In this document: positions 1 through 7,248 of the stretch, piece after piece
How the letters are laid out: every line of letters starts with the position of its first letter
Position numbering within the stretch: position 1 is the stretch's first letter
Translations under genes and position numbers: made by a program
DNA from: an uncultured Christensenella sp.
GTDB lineage: Bacteria > Bacillota > Clostridia > Christensenellales > UBA1242
Direction: 5' to 3'
NCBI GenBank assembly: GCA_905203645.1
Contig: CAJKWP010000003.1
Span: 1-41,520, forward strand
DNA: 41,520 nucleotides
The notes under the pieces: generated by a model
The model's database searches: none
Told to the model about the DNA's origin: nothing
What the model saw: the letters and a program-made list of their open reading frames with translations, nothing else

Positions 1-55
1 AACAGTCCTTGATGAGAGAAAACTTAAAAGAAATAAAACAAATAAAATTGAATTG

Positions 56-679
56 ATGAAACAAAATATAATTATGAAAACAAAAACCAGTTTTTGTCTT
101 TTGTGTGTTTTGTTTTTGACAAGTTTTTTTGCTTGTGTTTTTCCATATCCTTTTTTTTCAAATTCGGTGCTTGTGGGAAACAAAATTCAAACTCAGATAA
201 ATGATTATTTTGAAAGTGAAAAGCAAATCAAAAACAATGGAAAGGTCGAAGTTATGAATCTTGATTGGTTTGACGCAATGAATCAAATCTTTGTAAAATA
301 CACACCTGTAAGAGTGATAGACGTGGAAACGAAAAAATCATACGTTGTTCAGCGTGGTGGCGGTTACAATCATGCCGATGTTGAACCAGTTGATGCAGAA
401 AACACTGCGATTTTCAAATCACTTTATGGTGAATGGAGTTGGACAAGAAGAGCAGTTTGGGTGCAAATAGGTTCCAATTTTTATGCCGCTTCAATAAACG
501 GTATGCCACATGGATTTGACCTTATCAGTCAAAACAATATGGACGGACATAGTTGTATTCACTTTTTGAACAGCAAAACTCATGGAAGCAAAAAAGTAGA
601 CCCAGCCCATCAAGCGTGCGTAAAAAAAGCCGAACAAACTCCTTTGCCACAAAGTGTGATTGATTATGCTTCAAAATGA
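56..679 (+). CDS. Secreted conserved protein, possibly cell-wall related
   Basis: A protein of about 207 residues with an N-terminal hydrophobic signal segment (core FCLLCVLFLTSFFACVF). ATG at 56 and ATG at 74 are both possible starts, and neither has a strong Shine-Dalgarno. The mature part holds a compact conserved-looking domain: a VIDVETKKSYVVQR strand, NHADVEPV, the motif MDGHSCIHFLNSKTHGS and VDPAHQ near the C terminus. The clustered His/Cys residues (H-x-C-I-H-F and THGS) recall a metal or catalytic site. I remember similar domains in clostridial proteins that also carry peptidoglycan-binding modules, but I cannot name the family. Export is inferred from the signal segment; the enzymatic role is unknown. 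Confidence 0.7.
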   Translation: MKQNIIMKTKTSFCLLCVLFLTSFFACVFPYPFFSNSVLVGNKIQTQINDYFESEKQIKNNGKVEVMNLDWFDAMNQIFVKYTPVRVIDVETKKSYVVQRGGGYNHADVEPVDAENTAIFKSLYGEWSWTRRAVWVQIGSNFYAASINGMPHGFDLISQNNMDGHSCIHFLNSKTHGSKKVDPAHQACVKKAEQTPLPQSVIDYASK

Positions 680-697
680 TTTTGAAATCTTTTTTTG
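670..697 (+). terminator. Weak intrinsic terminator
   Basis: The inverted repeat TTCAAAA/TTTTGAA with a 3-nt loop overlaps the stop codon of the preceding gene and is followed by ATC and a run of seven T. The stem is only 7 bp and nearly all A-T, so termination would be weak. Confidence 0.35.
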
Positions 698-703
698 TTA
701 TTT

Positions 704-732
704 TTGAACAAATATCTTCATAAATTTAAAAT
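704..732 (+). promoter_or_regulatory. Possible promoter abutting a start codon
   Basis: TTGAAC, a 17-nt spacer and TAAAAT end directly against the ATG of the YkvI-like gene at 733. Transcription from it would normally start inside the gene, so either it is fortuitous or the transcript is leaderless or starts slightly early. No Shine-Dalgarno is visible upstream of this ATG. Confidence 0.25.
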
Positions 733-1791
733 ATGAAAAAAAATCTTTCGGTTGTGTTTTTGTTGTTGGGAACAATAATTGGTGCAGGGTTTTGTTCCGG
801 AAAAGAAATTTGTGTGTATTTTGCAAAATTTGGGTTTTCGTCACTGTTTTTTTTGCCAATGTTTTTTTTCATATATTACTTTTTGTTCAAAACGTTTTTG
901 AATCTTGGCCGTGCGCAAGATTATCCAGATTTCAGTGCGTTCAACAAAAAATATGGAAAGAGTGCCTTTTTTGATGTGGTACTTTTGTTCACTTATGTTA
1001 TATTTTCGTCTGCCATGTTTGCGTGCATAGGCGAGATGGGCGACCTGTATTTTGGCACGACTATCAAGTATATTATTTTGGCAGCAACGTTTGTTTTTTG
1101 TGTTTTTATGCTCAAAAAAAATTTTGATAAACTTAAACTTGTAAACTCAATTTTGATACCCATAGTTTTGGTCGTAATTGTGCTTGTTTGTGTTTTGTCA
1201 CTTTTCAACACTGAAAAAACAATTATGTTTACTATGATAAAAAATGGTTGGATGCTATTTTTTACACCAATTATCTATGCTTGTCAAGGCTTGACTCTTT
1301 CGTACTATATTTTGATAAAAGCAGGTCACGGAATTGAAAAAAAATCTGCAAACACCATTTCGATTGTATCGGCAAGCATTCTTACGTTGATAATGGCACT
1401 TGCTATTGTTGTATTCAATCTTTTTCCTTCGGTTTTAAGTGAACCACTGCCTTTTGTTTTGCTTACGTTCAAACTTGGTTTTCCGTTTGATTTGATATAT
1501 GCACCAATAATGTTTTTTGCAATTTTGACAACTCTTTTGTCATCAACCCGTGCGCTTTATGACTATTTGGCAAAATACATCCAAAAACCAATTTTGCGTG
1601 CGCTTGTGGTCTGCGTTGTAACTTTGGTGTTGTCATTTTGCGGATTTGACAAAATCGTCGAAAGCCTTTATCCTTTGGTTGGGTGTATGGGACTTGTAAT
1701 TATTTTGAAAATTTTGTTTGCCGACAAAAAATCTCAAAAGAGTGAAATTTTGTCGAAAAACAGATTTTTGGACAAAGAAAAACTACTTTAA
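733..1791 (+). CDS. YkvI-like integral membrane protein (APC-type transporter fold)
   Basis: A 352-aa polytopic membrane protein with about ten hydrophobic segments. The N-terminal motif GTIIGAGFCSGKEI matches the GAGF-SG-EI signature of the Bacillus YkvI family (COG3949), distant relatives of amino-acid/sodium symporters; the substrate of the family is not established. Length is normal. The C-terminal ~20 residues are charged and probably cytoplasmic. No ribosome binding site precedes the ATG, unlike most genes here. The gene stands alone, with a weak terminator before it and a promoter/hairpin element after it. Confidence 0.8.
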   Translation: MKKNLSVVFLLLGTIIGAGFCSGKEICVYFAKFGFSSLFFLPMFFFIYYFLFKTFLNLGRAQDYPDFSAFNKKYGKSAFFDVVLLFTYVIFSSAMFACIGEMGDLYFGTTIKYIILAATFVFCVFMLKKNFDKLKLVNSILIPIVLVVIVLVCVLSLFNTEKTIMFTMIKNGWMLFFTPIIYACQGLTLSYYILIKAGHGIEKKSANTISIVSASILTLIMALAIVVFNLFPSVLSEPLPFVLLTFKLGFPFDLIYAPIMFFAILTTLLSSTRALYDYLAKYIQKPILRALVVCVVTLVLSFCGFDKIVESLYPLVGCMGLVIILKILFADKKSQKSEILSKNRFLDKEKLL

Positions 1792-1810
1792 AAAAATTGG
1801 CATAGTTTGC

Positions 1811-1839
1811 TTGTATATGCAAAAACATCATGTTAGAAT
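1811..1839 (+). promoter_or_regulatory. Sigma-A promoter with extended -10, upstream of ParB-domain gene
   Basis: TTGTAT at 1811-1816, a 17-nt spacer and TAGAAT at 1834-1839, with an extended -10 TG at 1831-1832. The predicted start near 1846 lies at the very foot of the structured element 1849-1905. Confidence 0.6.
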
Positions 1840-1848
1840 TTGACAACA

Positions 1849-1905
1849 AAAAAAACGTCAGTCGCAAAGACCCGCAAACGGGAATTTGAGTTTTGACGTT
1901 TTTTT
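1849..1905 (+). ncRNA. Structured leader or small RNA ending in a T-tract
   Basis: A closing stem of about 12 bp pairs 1849-1860 (six A then ACGTCA) with 1894-1905 (TGACGT then six T). It encloses two small hairpins, GTC-GCAAA-GAC at 1861-1871 and CCG-CAAA-CGG at 1872-1881, giving a three-way-junction shape with an unpaired stretch at 1883-1893. A promoter ends just upstream and a ribosome binding site and ATG follow at 1912-1924. It could be a terminator for the upstream gene, an attenuating leader of the ParB-domain gene, or a ~60-nt small RNA. It matches no riboswitch class I recognise. Confidence 0.45.
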
Positions 1906-1921
1906 ATGCAAAAGGGGAACT

Positions 1922-2233
1922 ATGGAAAAAGAAAACAAGTATGAAGAACATCTTAGAATTATTTATATTTCGGTTGAGTATTTGCAACCAACAAAGACCA
2001 AAAAAACTTGCAAAAGCAAGTTTGAAAGTTTGGAGCAAAGTTTTGAAGAATTTGGGATATTTGCGCCAATAATTGTTGCAGGCATCCAAAGCAAAATTAT
2101 TGACGGCAACGCAAGATATTGGCTTGCAAAAAAATTGAAAATAAAGCGATTGCCATGTGTGCGTGCAGACTTTATCTCGCCCCAAAATTGGAAACAATTG
2201 CAACTTGTAGTGAACAGTAGTCAAATATTATAA
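1922..2233 (+). CDS. Small ParB/sulfiredoxin-domain protein
   Basis: A 103-aa protein; the ATG at 1922 is chosen because AAAGGGGAAC lies just before it, whereas a TTG further upstream would sit inside the hairpin. The pattern ISVEYLQPT, then LEQSFEEFGIFAPIIV, IIDGNARYWLAKKLKIKRLPC is that of the ParB N-terminal (ParB/Srx) fold: arginine-containing DGN-R box, helix, then a conserved Pro. There is no helix-turn-helix or dimerisation domain, so it is not a chromosome-partitioning ParB. Stand-alone ParB-like domains occur in nucleotide-dependent regulators and in mobile elements; its function here is unknown. Confidence 0.7.
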   Translation: MEKENKYEEHLRIIYISVEYLQPTKTKKTCKSKFESLEQSFEEFGIFAPIIVAGIQSKIIDGNARYWLAKKLKIKRLPCVRADFISPQNWKQLQLVVNSSQIL

Positions 2234-2235
2234 AA

Positions 2236-2304
2236 CAAAAAAACAAGGCAGATTTGTATGCAACAGAATAAAAATTGCATTATAAATCCTGCCTTGTTTT
2301 TTTT
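2236..2304. terminator. Bidirectional intrinsic terminator
   Basis: The arm AAAACAAGGCA (2240-2250) pairs with TGCCTTGTTTT (2290-2300), flanked by an A-run and a T-run, with an inner ATGCAA/TTGCAT hairpin. It lies between convergent genes and can end transcripts from both sides. Confidence 0.75.
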
Positions 2305-2322
2305 ATAAGAAATATATTTGTA

Positions 2323-2553
2323 TCATTTTTGTGGATATCTGTCTTTTGGTATACTTTCGTGGACCTTTAAATCACTTTCGTCTACTAAAATATCCGCAAT
2401 ATCTTTTCCAGTGTAAAATTCTGAAAATATAACTTGCCATTTGCCATTTATTGGTGTTTCACTCATTATCGCACCAAAATCGCCCAATTTTACTCCTGCA
2501 TTTTTGTATGATTGTTTTTCATTTATCAATTCAACTAAATCTAGATATTTCGT
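2323..2553 (-). CDS. Small DUF4926-like protein with apparent ACG start
   Basis: A minus-strand reading frame with no ATG at its natural beginning. A perfect AAGGAG (2560-2565) is followed after 6 nt by ACG (2551-2553), and the frame from there reads KYLDLVELINEKQS, then GVKLGDFGAI, GKWQVIFSEF and DILVDESDLKVHE. This resembles the small DUF4926-type fold (KLLDVVEL..., GD-GTIV, YEVEFVD) in order and length. A TTG start at 2529 is possible but would cut off the conserved first strand and lacks a ribosome binding site. So either ACG is used as a rare start or the ATG was lost by one substitution. Such small proteins are often found near toxin-type genes; function unknown. Confidence 0.5.
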   Translation of the reverse strand, partial: TKYLDLVELINEKQSYKNAGVKLGDFGAIMSETPINGKWQVIFSEFYTGKDIADILVDESDLKVHESIPKDRYPQK

Positions 2554-2616
2554 ATGTTTCTCCTTGATTTGGTGTTGGCAGTTTGTAAAGGGCTATCAAA
2601 TTGCAAATATATCTTC

Positions 2617-2645
2617 ATTATATCAAATTACTTTTACATTTGCAA
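2617..2645 (-). promoter_or_regulatory. Sigma-A promoter for the DUF4926-like gene
   Basis: On the minus strand, TTGCAA (2640-2645), a 17-nt spacer and a perfect TATAAT (2617-2622). The start near 2610 leaves a leader of about 55 nt ahead of the AAGGAG box. Confidence 0.65.
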
Positions 2646-2659
2646 AAGGTTGATTTATT

Positions 2660-3466
2660 TCAGTTTGCAGATTTGATTTTCTTTTCAAGGGCGCTTACGC
2701 CAAAGTACATTATACCTGCCAAGAAGCAAAGGATAACCGTGCTTGCCATGACAAGGTCTATGTTGAAAACTTGACCGCCATAGACGATAAGATATCCCAA
2801 GCCCGCTTTGCTGGCAAGATATTCACCCATAATGGTTCCAACCCAACTCATTCCAACGTTTATTTTCAAAACCGATATAAAGTCAGCAAAGGATGATGGC
2901 AATATAAGTTTGAACAGTATTTGCCACTTGTTCGCACCCATTGATTTCATCATCACAATTTTGTCTTTGTCACACGCCAAAAATGCGTTCAACATTGTAA
3001 GGATAGTTATTACTATACATATAAGTATACACATTACTACTATTGATTTTGTACCCGTTCCAAACCAAATTACGATGATGGGACCAAGCGCTATTTTGGG
3101 CAACGAATTAAGCACGACTATGAATGGATCCAAAATTTTGCGAAGTGTAGGCACAAGCCACAAAAGCATTGCTATGCCAGTTCCCAAAACGGTGGACAGC
3201 CCAAAACCCAGTACTGTTTCATAAAGTGTTGTTCCCATGTGTGTCCACGATTCACCAGTTTTGAACATATTTGCTATCGTTTTTATTATCCTTGATGGCG
3301 AACTTACAAAGAATGGGTCAAGGGCACCAACTTGGGTCAAAAGTTCCCAAATCCCAACAAATGCGATAAACAAAAATATTTGCATTGAAAGAACAAAGTA
3401 TTTTTGTTTTTTTTGTTTTTTAAGATAAATTTGATGTTCTTTTGAAAAGTTTGGTTTATTCTTCAT
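2660..3466 (-). CDS. ABC transporter permease, SsuC/TauC/ThiX type
   Basis: The ATG at 3466 is preferred: AGGAG lies 7 nt upstream, and it overlaps the end of the ATPase gene by 11 bp. The 268-aa product has a basic N-terminal tail, then about six membrane segments of the binding-protein-dependent permease fold, with the EAA-like loop around MMKSMGANKWQILFKLILPS. The stretches FFVSSPSRI and LPKIALGPIIVIWFGTG are typical of permeases for sulfonate, taurine, nitrate or the thiamine precursor HMP. Together with the adjacent ATPase it makes an importer, but no periplasmic-type binding protein gene is in the window, so the substrate cannot be assigned. Confidence 0.85.
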   Translation of the reverse strand: MKNKPNFSKEHQIYLKKQKKQKYFVLSMQIFLFIAFVGIWELLTQVGALDPFFVSSPSRIIKTIANMFKTGESWTHMGTTLYETVLGFGLSTVLGTGIAMLLWLVPTLRKILDPFIVVLNSLPKIALGPIIVIWFGTGTKSIVVMCILICIVITILTMLNAFLACDKDKIVMMKSMGANKWQILFKLILPSSFADFISVLKINVGMSWVGTIMGEYLASKAGLGYLIVYGGQVFNIDLVMASTVILCFLAGIMYFGVSALEKKIKSAN

Positions 3467-4208
3467 ATTGTAACTCCTGCCAAATTTTTTCAAATAGGGG
3501 GTGAAATTCTTTTGCTTCACGCCTTTTGAGAGGGGTGCCATATTTTTTCAAGTTTATTTGAAAGGCCTTTTTTATTGTGGCGGGACGCTTTGTAAGAACA
3601 ATAACTTTGTCTGCCATAGAAATCGCTTCGGAGATATCGTGAGTAACAAGTATCGCGGTTTTTTTTTCATTTGAAATTATGTTTGAAACGTCATTGCAGA
3701 CTTTGAGTCTTGTTTGGAAGTCCAAAGCCGAGAAAGGTTCGTCAAGCAAAAGTATTTGTGGGTCAAGGGCAAGTGTGCGTATAAGGGCAACACGTTGACG
3801 CATTCCGCCAGATAATTGGTTTGGTTTGTGATTTTTGAAATCTTTGAGTCCATACTTTTCCAACAGTTCATTCAAACTTTCTTTTTTTTGTTCAATTGCT
3901 TGTTTGCTTTTCAGTTCCAGTCCCAAATTCACATTTTTCCAAACGTTTCGCCATTCAAAAAGTTGGTCACGTTGAAACATATACCCAATGTTTTGGCTTG
4001 AGCCCCTTATTTCAATTTGTCCACTTGATGGCTTCAAGATGCCAGCGATGAGTGAAAGAATTGTTGTTTTTCCACAACCGCTTGGCCCGACAATAGCAAC
4101 AAATTCTTGATTTTTTACAGCAAAATTAAGGTTTTTCAATGCAAGTATTTCATCAGTCGGTGTGTGATAATTGAAACAAACGTTTTTGAAAAGAAGTATA
4201 TCGTTCAT
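3456..4208 (-). CDS. ABC transporter ATPase, SsuB/TauB/ThiZ type
   Basis: A 250-aa cytoplasmic nucleotide-binding subunit. Walker A is GPSGCGKTT (about residues 40-48), the Q-loop is in YMFQRDQLFEWRNV, the signature is LSGGMRQRVAL, Walker B is ILLLDEPFSALD, and the switch is VTHDISEA. The QRDQLFEWRNV form of the Q-loop is characteristic of the nitrate/sulfonate/taurine/HMP importer branch. It precedes and overlaps its permease. No TPP riboswitch is visible in the 236-bp upstream gap, so thiamine-precursor uptake is not supported by regulation. Confidence 0.88.
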   Translation of the reverse strand: MNDILLFKNVCFNYHTPTDEILALKNLNFAVKNQEFVAIVGPSGCGKTTILSLIAGILKPSSGQIEIRGSSQNIGYMFQRDQLFEWRNVWKNVNLGLELKSKQAIEQKKESLNELLEKYGLKDFKNHKPNQLSGGMRQRVALIRTLALDPQILLLDEPFSALDFQTRLKVCNDVSNIISNEKKTAILVTHDISEAISMADKVIVLTKRPATIKKAFQINLKKYGTPLKRREAKEFHPLFEKIWQELQYEE

Positions 4209-4386
4209 TTTTTCTCCTTGTGTAAAAAATTGCTTGTAATCTATCTATATCATTTTATTAAAATTTGATTTTGTTTGATACAAATCTCATTTTCAAAAAA
4301 AATGCAGGCATTATGAAAAAAATTGACAAAAATAACAAAAGTAAAATAAAACGACAAAATAAAGCATTTTTAGCAAAAATACTCTT

Positions 4387-4415
4387 TTGAATTTCGAACA
4401 AACCAAACCTATAAT
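4387..4415 (+). promoter_or_regulatory. Sigma-A promoter of minD
   Basis: TTGAAT (4387-4392), a 17-nt spacer and a perfect TATAAT (4410-4415). Predicted start near 4422 leaves a short leader with AAAGGGAAG before the minD ATG. A further TTGACA at 4323 has only a poor -10. Confidence 0.65.
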
Positions 4416-4444
4416 TTTTGTGAAAACTGGAAAAGGGAAGTCTT

Positions 4445-5236
4445 ATGGCAAGAAAAATTGTTGTAACAAGCGGCAAAGGCGGAGTGGGCAAGACTACAAT
4501 ATGCGCCAATCTTGGTGCAAGACTTGCTGGTCTTGGTTTTCGCGTTGCCATAATTGATGTAGATTTGGGATTGAACAATTTGGACGTTGTGCTTGGACTT
4601 GAAAACAAAGTAACTTTTGACCTTTTGGATGTAATCGAAGGTAAATGCAGGGTAAAACAAGCTTTGGTTCAAGACAGCCGATATCCACTTTTGTACATTT
4701 TGCCATCAGTGCAACTTGAAAATCTTGCAAGAATTTCCGATGTCGCAATAAAGCAAATTGTTGACAGTATCGACTTTAATTTTGACTTTATTTTGCTTGA
4801 CTGTCCCGCAGGAATAGGCGGAGGTTTTCACAGAGCGGTTTTTTGTGCCGATGAAGCGATAGTTGTGGTTACGCCCCACATATCCAGTATACGTGATGCC
4901 GACAAAGTTGTTACTTTGCTTTCTAATTACAACCTTACGCAAAAGTACTTGGTTGTAAATCGTGCAAGAGGAGATTTGATTTTGAGTGGCGAAAGTTTTA
5001 CTGTCGAAAGTATAGCAGAAAAAATGAATATCCCAATCTTGGGAGTTGTCCCCGAAGATGACGAAATCCCAACTCTTTCACTTATGGGAGGAATAACAGC
5101 GTCAAATTTTGGTGGAAGAGCATTCAGTCTGCTTGCCGAAAATCTGTGCAACAGTTCAAAAAAAATTTATGACTGTACATACAAGTATCGCGGTTTTTTT
5201 GGCGCACTTAAACGTGCACTCAAACGTAAGGTTTAG
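4445..5236 (+). CDS. minD: Septum site-determining ATPase MinD
   Basis: A 263-aa deviant-Walker ParA/MinD ATPase: KGGVGKTT at residues 10-17 with the signature lysine, DVDLGLNNLD switch I, and DCPAGIGGGF switch II. The C terminus ends in a basic amphipathic helix (FFGALKRALKRKV), the membrane-targeting sequence of MinD, which separates it from soluble relatives. It binds the membrane as an ATP dimer and positions division away from poles. The stop is followed after 8 nt by the MinE-like gene, so a MinDE pair is encoded rather than the MinD-DivIVA arrangement of Bacillus. Confidence 0.93.
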   Translation: MARKIVVTSGKGGVGKTTICANLGARLAGLGFRVAIIDVDLGLNNLDVVLGLENKVTFDLLDVIEGKCRVKQALVQDSRYPLLYILPSVQLENLARISDVAIKQIVDSIDFNFDFILLDCPAGIGGGFHRAVFCADEAIVVVTPHISSIRDADKVVTLLSNYNLTQKYLVVNRARGDLILSGESFTVESIAEKMNIPILGVVPEDDEIPTLSLMGGITASNFGGRAFSLLAENLCNSSKKIYDCTYKYRGFFGALKRALKRKV

Positions 5237-5244
5237 GAGGTGTT

Positions 5245-5478
5245 ATGAAAATAAACGACGTGGGTGACAATCGTTTGGTAAGGATTTTGGCAGGTGACAA
5301 AGGTCAAAACCCACAAAAAATTTGCTCGCTTTTGTCAAGCGACTTGAAAGTGCTTTTGGAAAGTTATGCCGAACTTGACGGTGATGTCGAAGTTGAACTT
5401 TTGTGCGAAGATGGTACGTTTTATTTGGATATAAAGGCAAAAGCCAACCGCATGAAAAGTTTGGGTGTATTGCCCTGA
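5245..5478 (+). CDS. minE: MinE-like topological specificity factor
   Basis: A 77-aa protein directly after minD, with GGAGG a few bases before the ATG. The segment LVRILAGDKG...ICSLLSSDLKVLLESYAELD fits the MinE pattern (the RL-LVL-DR region that contacts MinD, then the helix LL-DI--VI-KY--ID), followed by a C-terminal strand. It lacks the hydrophobic MLDFF-type membrane-targeting N terminus of enterobacterial MinE, so it is a divergent family member. Its position makes the call firmer than similarity alone. Confidence 0.82.
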   Translation: MKINDVGDNRLVRILAGDKGQNPQKICSLLSSDLKVLLESYAELDGDVEVELLCEDGTFYLDIKAKANRMKSLGVLP

Positions 5479-5533
5479 CAAGTCATAAATTGAAAATCAG
5501 AATAATATAAATACAACAAAAGGTAGGTATATT

Positions 5534-6304
5534 ATGCGATTTTGGGTAATCAAATCAAAACATTTGAAATACTTTGCGTTGGTTTTGGTTGCGATTGTGC
5601 TTTTGGCAATAACCATTGACGGTTCAAATTCTGCACAGGTATTTTTTGGATACAATGTTAAAAAGACTCCAATTTATTGCGTGCAGACAACCGAAAAAAA
5701 AGTGGCGATTTCGTTTGACGCTGCTTGGGGCGCTGACAAAACACAAGACATTATGGACAATTTGAAGGAGTTTAATGCAAACGCTACTTTCTTTTTGGTC
5801 GGTTTTTGGGTTGACAAATATCCAGATATGACAAAAAAGATTGACCAAAGCGGATTTGAAATAGGCACACATTCAAATACTCATCCAGACATGACAACTC
5901 TTTCTAAAGAAAATATGGAAAAAGAACTTGATTTGTCAATGGGACTTATCGAAAATGCAATCGGCAAAAAGGTGACTGTGTTCAGACCACCTTATGGAGC
6001 GTACAACAACACGCTTTTGGAAGTGTGCACCGAAAAAAATCTTTATGCCATTCAATGGGACGTTGACAGTTTGGACTGGAAGGGACTTTCCGCCGAAAAC
6101 ATAACTCAAAGGATTATTGGCAGGGTAAAAAACGGTTCAATAATACTTTGCCACAACAATTCAGACCATATCGTTGAAGCATTGCCAATGATACTTTCAC
6201 GTCTTAATCAAATGGGATACACAGTTTGCTCGGTTGGTGACCTTATTTACAAACAAAATTTTTCAATCGACAGAACGGGTATGCAAATCCAAAATCAAGG
6301 CTGA
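5534..6304 (+). CDS. PdaB-like membrane-anchored polysaccharide deacetylase
   Basis: A 256-aa CE4 (NodB-fold) protein with an N-terminal membrane anchor (FALVLVAIVLLAITI). Motifs in order: ISFDAAWGADKT (motif 1 in the PdaB form), THSNTHPDMT (metal-binding His pair), FRPPYGAYN, WDVDSLDWKG, and ILCHNN. The DAAWGADKT variant is characteristic of PdaB/YlxY-type deacetylases, which in Bacillus are sporulation proteins acting on cortex or wall peptidoglycan; others act on vegetative wall glycans. It follows minDE by 55 nt and may share their transcript. Its presence hints at, but does not prove, a sporulation history. Confidence 0.88.
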   Translation: MRFWVIKSKHLKYFALVLVAIVLLAITIDGSNSAQVFFGYNVKKTPIYCVQTTEKKVAISFDAAWGADKTQDIMDNLKEFNANATFFLVGFWVDKYPDMTKKIDQSGFEIGTHSNTHPDMTTLSKENMEKELDLSMGLIENAIGKKVTVFRPPYGAYNNTLLEVCTEKNLYAIQWDVDSLDWKGLSAENITQRIIGRVKNGSIILCHNNSDHIVEALPMILSRLNQMGYTVCSVGDLIYKQNFSIDRTGMQIQNQG

Positions 6305-6393
6305 CAAAACTTTGCACAAAAGTTTTGCAAAATGTCAAAAAAGTAGTTTTCAAAACACATCAAAAATGGCAAAAACTGTAGGGAACAGTTTTG
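6305..6393 (+). promoter_or_regulatory. Two hairpins in the SSB leader
   Basis: A 9-bp stem CAAAACTTT/AAAGTTTTG (6305-6327) begins at the end of the deacetylase gene, and a second stem AAAACTG/CAGTTTT (6372-6392) lies 18 nt before the SSB ATG. Neither is followed by a T-tract, so they look like mRNA structures or protein sites rather than terminators. Confidence 0.35.
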
Positions 6394-6410
6394 AATAAAA
6401 AGGAGAAGAA

Positions 6411-7085
6411 ATGAAATACGAACAGATGAACAACAACAAAGTCATGCTTACTGGCAAAGTTGTAAGCAAGGCAAAATTTAGCCACGAAACGTTTGGCGAA
6501 GGATTTTACGAACTTACTTTGGCAGTTCCAAGACTTTCGGACAAGGAAGATTTGATTCCTGTTTTGGTGTCCGAAAAACTTTTGACGGACGGAAGGTTTG
6601 ATATGGGGAATACCGTCCGCATCAAAGGACAATTTCGCAGTTACAACAAAAATGAAGGTGAAAGAAGCAAACTTATTTTGACTGTTTTTGTGCGTGAAGT
6701 TGTCGAAAATATGGACGAGTCAATCAACCCAAATATCATAGAAATCAACGGCTTTATTTGCAAACCACCTATTTATCGCACAACCCCTTTCAAACGTGAA
6801 ATATGCGATATTTTGGTTGCCGTAAATCGTGCTTATAACAAATCGGATTATTTGCCTTGCATAGCATGGGGAAGAAATGCAAGATATATAAAGAACATTC
6901 AAATAGGTTCAAAATTGTTTATCGTAGGCCGTATCCAAAGCCGTGAATACCAAAAAAAGTTGGAAGACGGGCAGATTGAAAACAAGACCGCTTACGAAAT
7001 TTCAATCACCCGAATTCAGACCGACGGCATCAATGCCATTGACGAAAACTTGACCAATCCAGACGATGATGCAATCAATATCTGA
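6411..7085 (+). CDS. Single-stranded DNA-binding protein with two OB folds
   Basis: A 224-aa protein preceded by AAAAGGAGAAGAA. Residues about 7-95 (NNNKVMLTGKVVSKAKFSHE through GNTVRIKGQFRSYNK) and about 105-205 (NIIEINGFICKPPIYRTTP through YLPCIAWGRNARY and GSKLFIVGRIQSREYQKK) are two SSB-type OB folds. The second carries the canonical SSB signatures (GF/GR-strand, R-T-PF--EICD--VAVNR, PCIAWG-NA). Clostridia commonly have such tandem-OB SSB-family proteins beside a standard SSB. The acidic end (NPDDDAINI) weakly recalls an SSB acidic tip but lacks the DDDIPF form. Confidence 0.8.
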   Translation: MKYEQMNNNKVMLTGKVVSKAKFSHETFGEGFYELTLAVPRLSDKEDLIPVLVSEKLLTDGRFDMGNTVRIKGQFRSYNKNEGERSKLILTVFVREVVENMDESINPNIIEINGFICKPPIYRTTPFKREICDILVAVNRAYNKSDYLPCIAWGRNARYIKNIQIGSKLFIVGRIQSREYQKKLEDGQIENKTAYEISITRIQTDGINAIDENLTNPDDDAINI

Positions 7086-7093
7086 TTTCAACT

Positions 7094-7248
7094 TTTGTAA
7101 ACATTTTGTAAAAAATAGCGCTTTTATTTTGCTAACTTTTTCAGTTTTTACTCTATGATTTCCGCAATATTCCCACCTAAACAAGTGAGCTTTGCAACAT
7201 TTTGTAAAAAATGTAAAATATTTGTAAAATTAACTTGCTTTTTGTAAA
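7094..7248 (+). repeat. Phased TTTGTAAA boxes upstream of Spo0A-domain gene
   Basis: The octamer TTTGTAAA occurs at 7094, 7105, 7201, 7221 and 7241, with a near-match (AATGTAAA) at 7210. The GTAAA cores lie at 7097, 7108, 7204, 7213, 7224 and 7244, so spacings are 9-11 bp or 20 bp, i.e. on the same DNA face. The last copy sits just after the predicted -35. The intervening ~90 bp hold no gene. These look like operator sites; the region is AT-rich, so some copies may be chance. Confidence 0.45.

Noticed and set aside
4209..4444. TPP riboswitch before the ABC importer
   Set aside because: No CTGAGA or ACCTGAT-type thi-box sequence is present on the minus strand.
7201..7248. CRISPR-like or iteron array
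   Set aside because: The units are only 8 bp with no regular spacer content; operator boxes explain them better.
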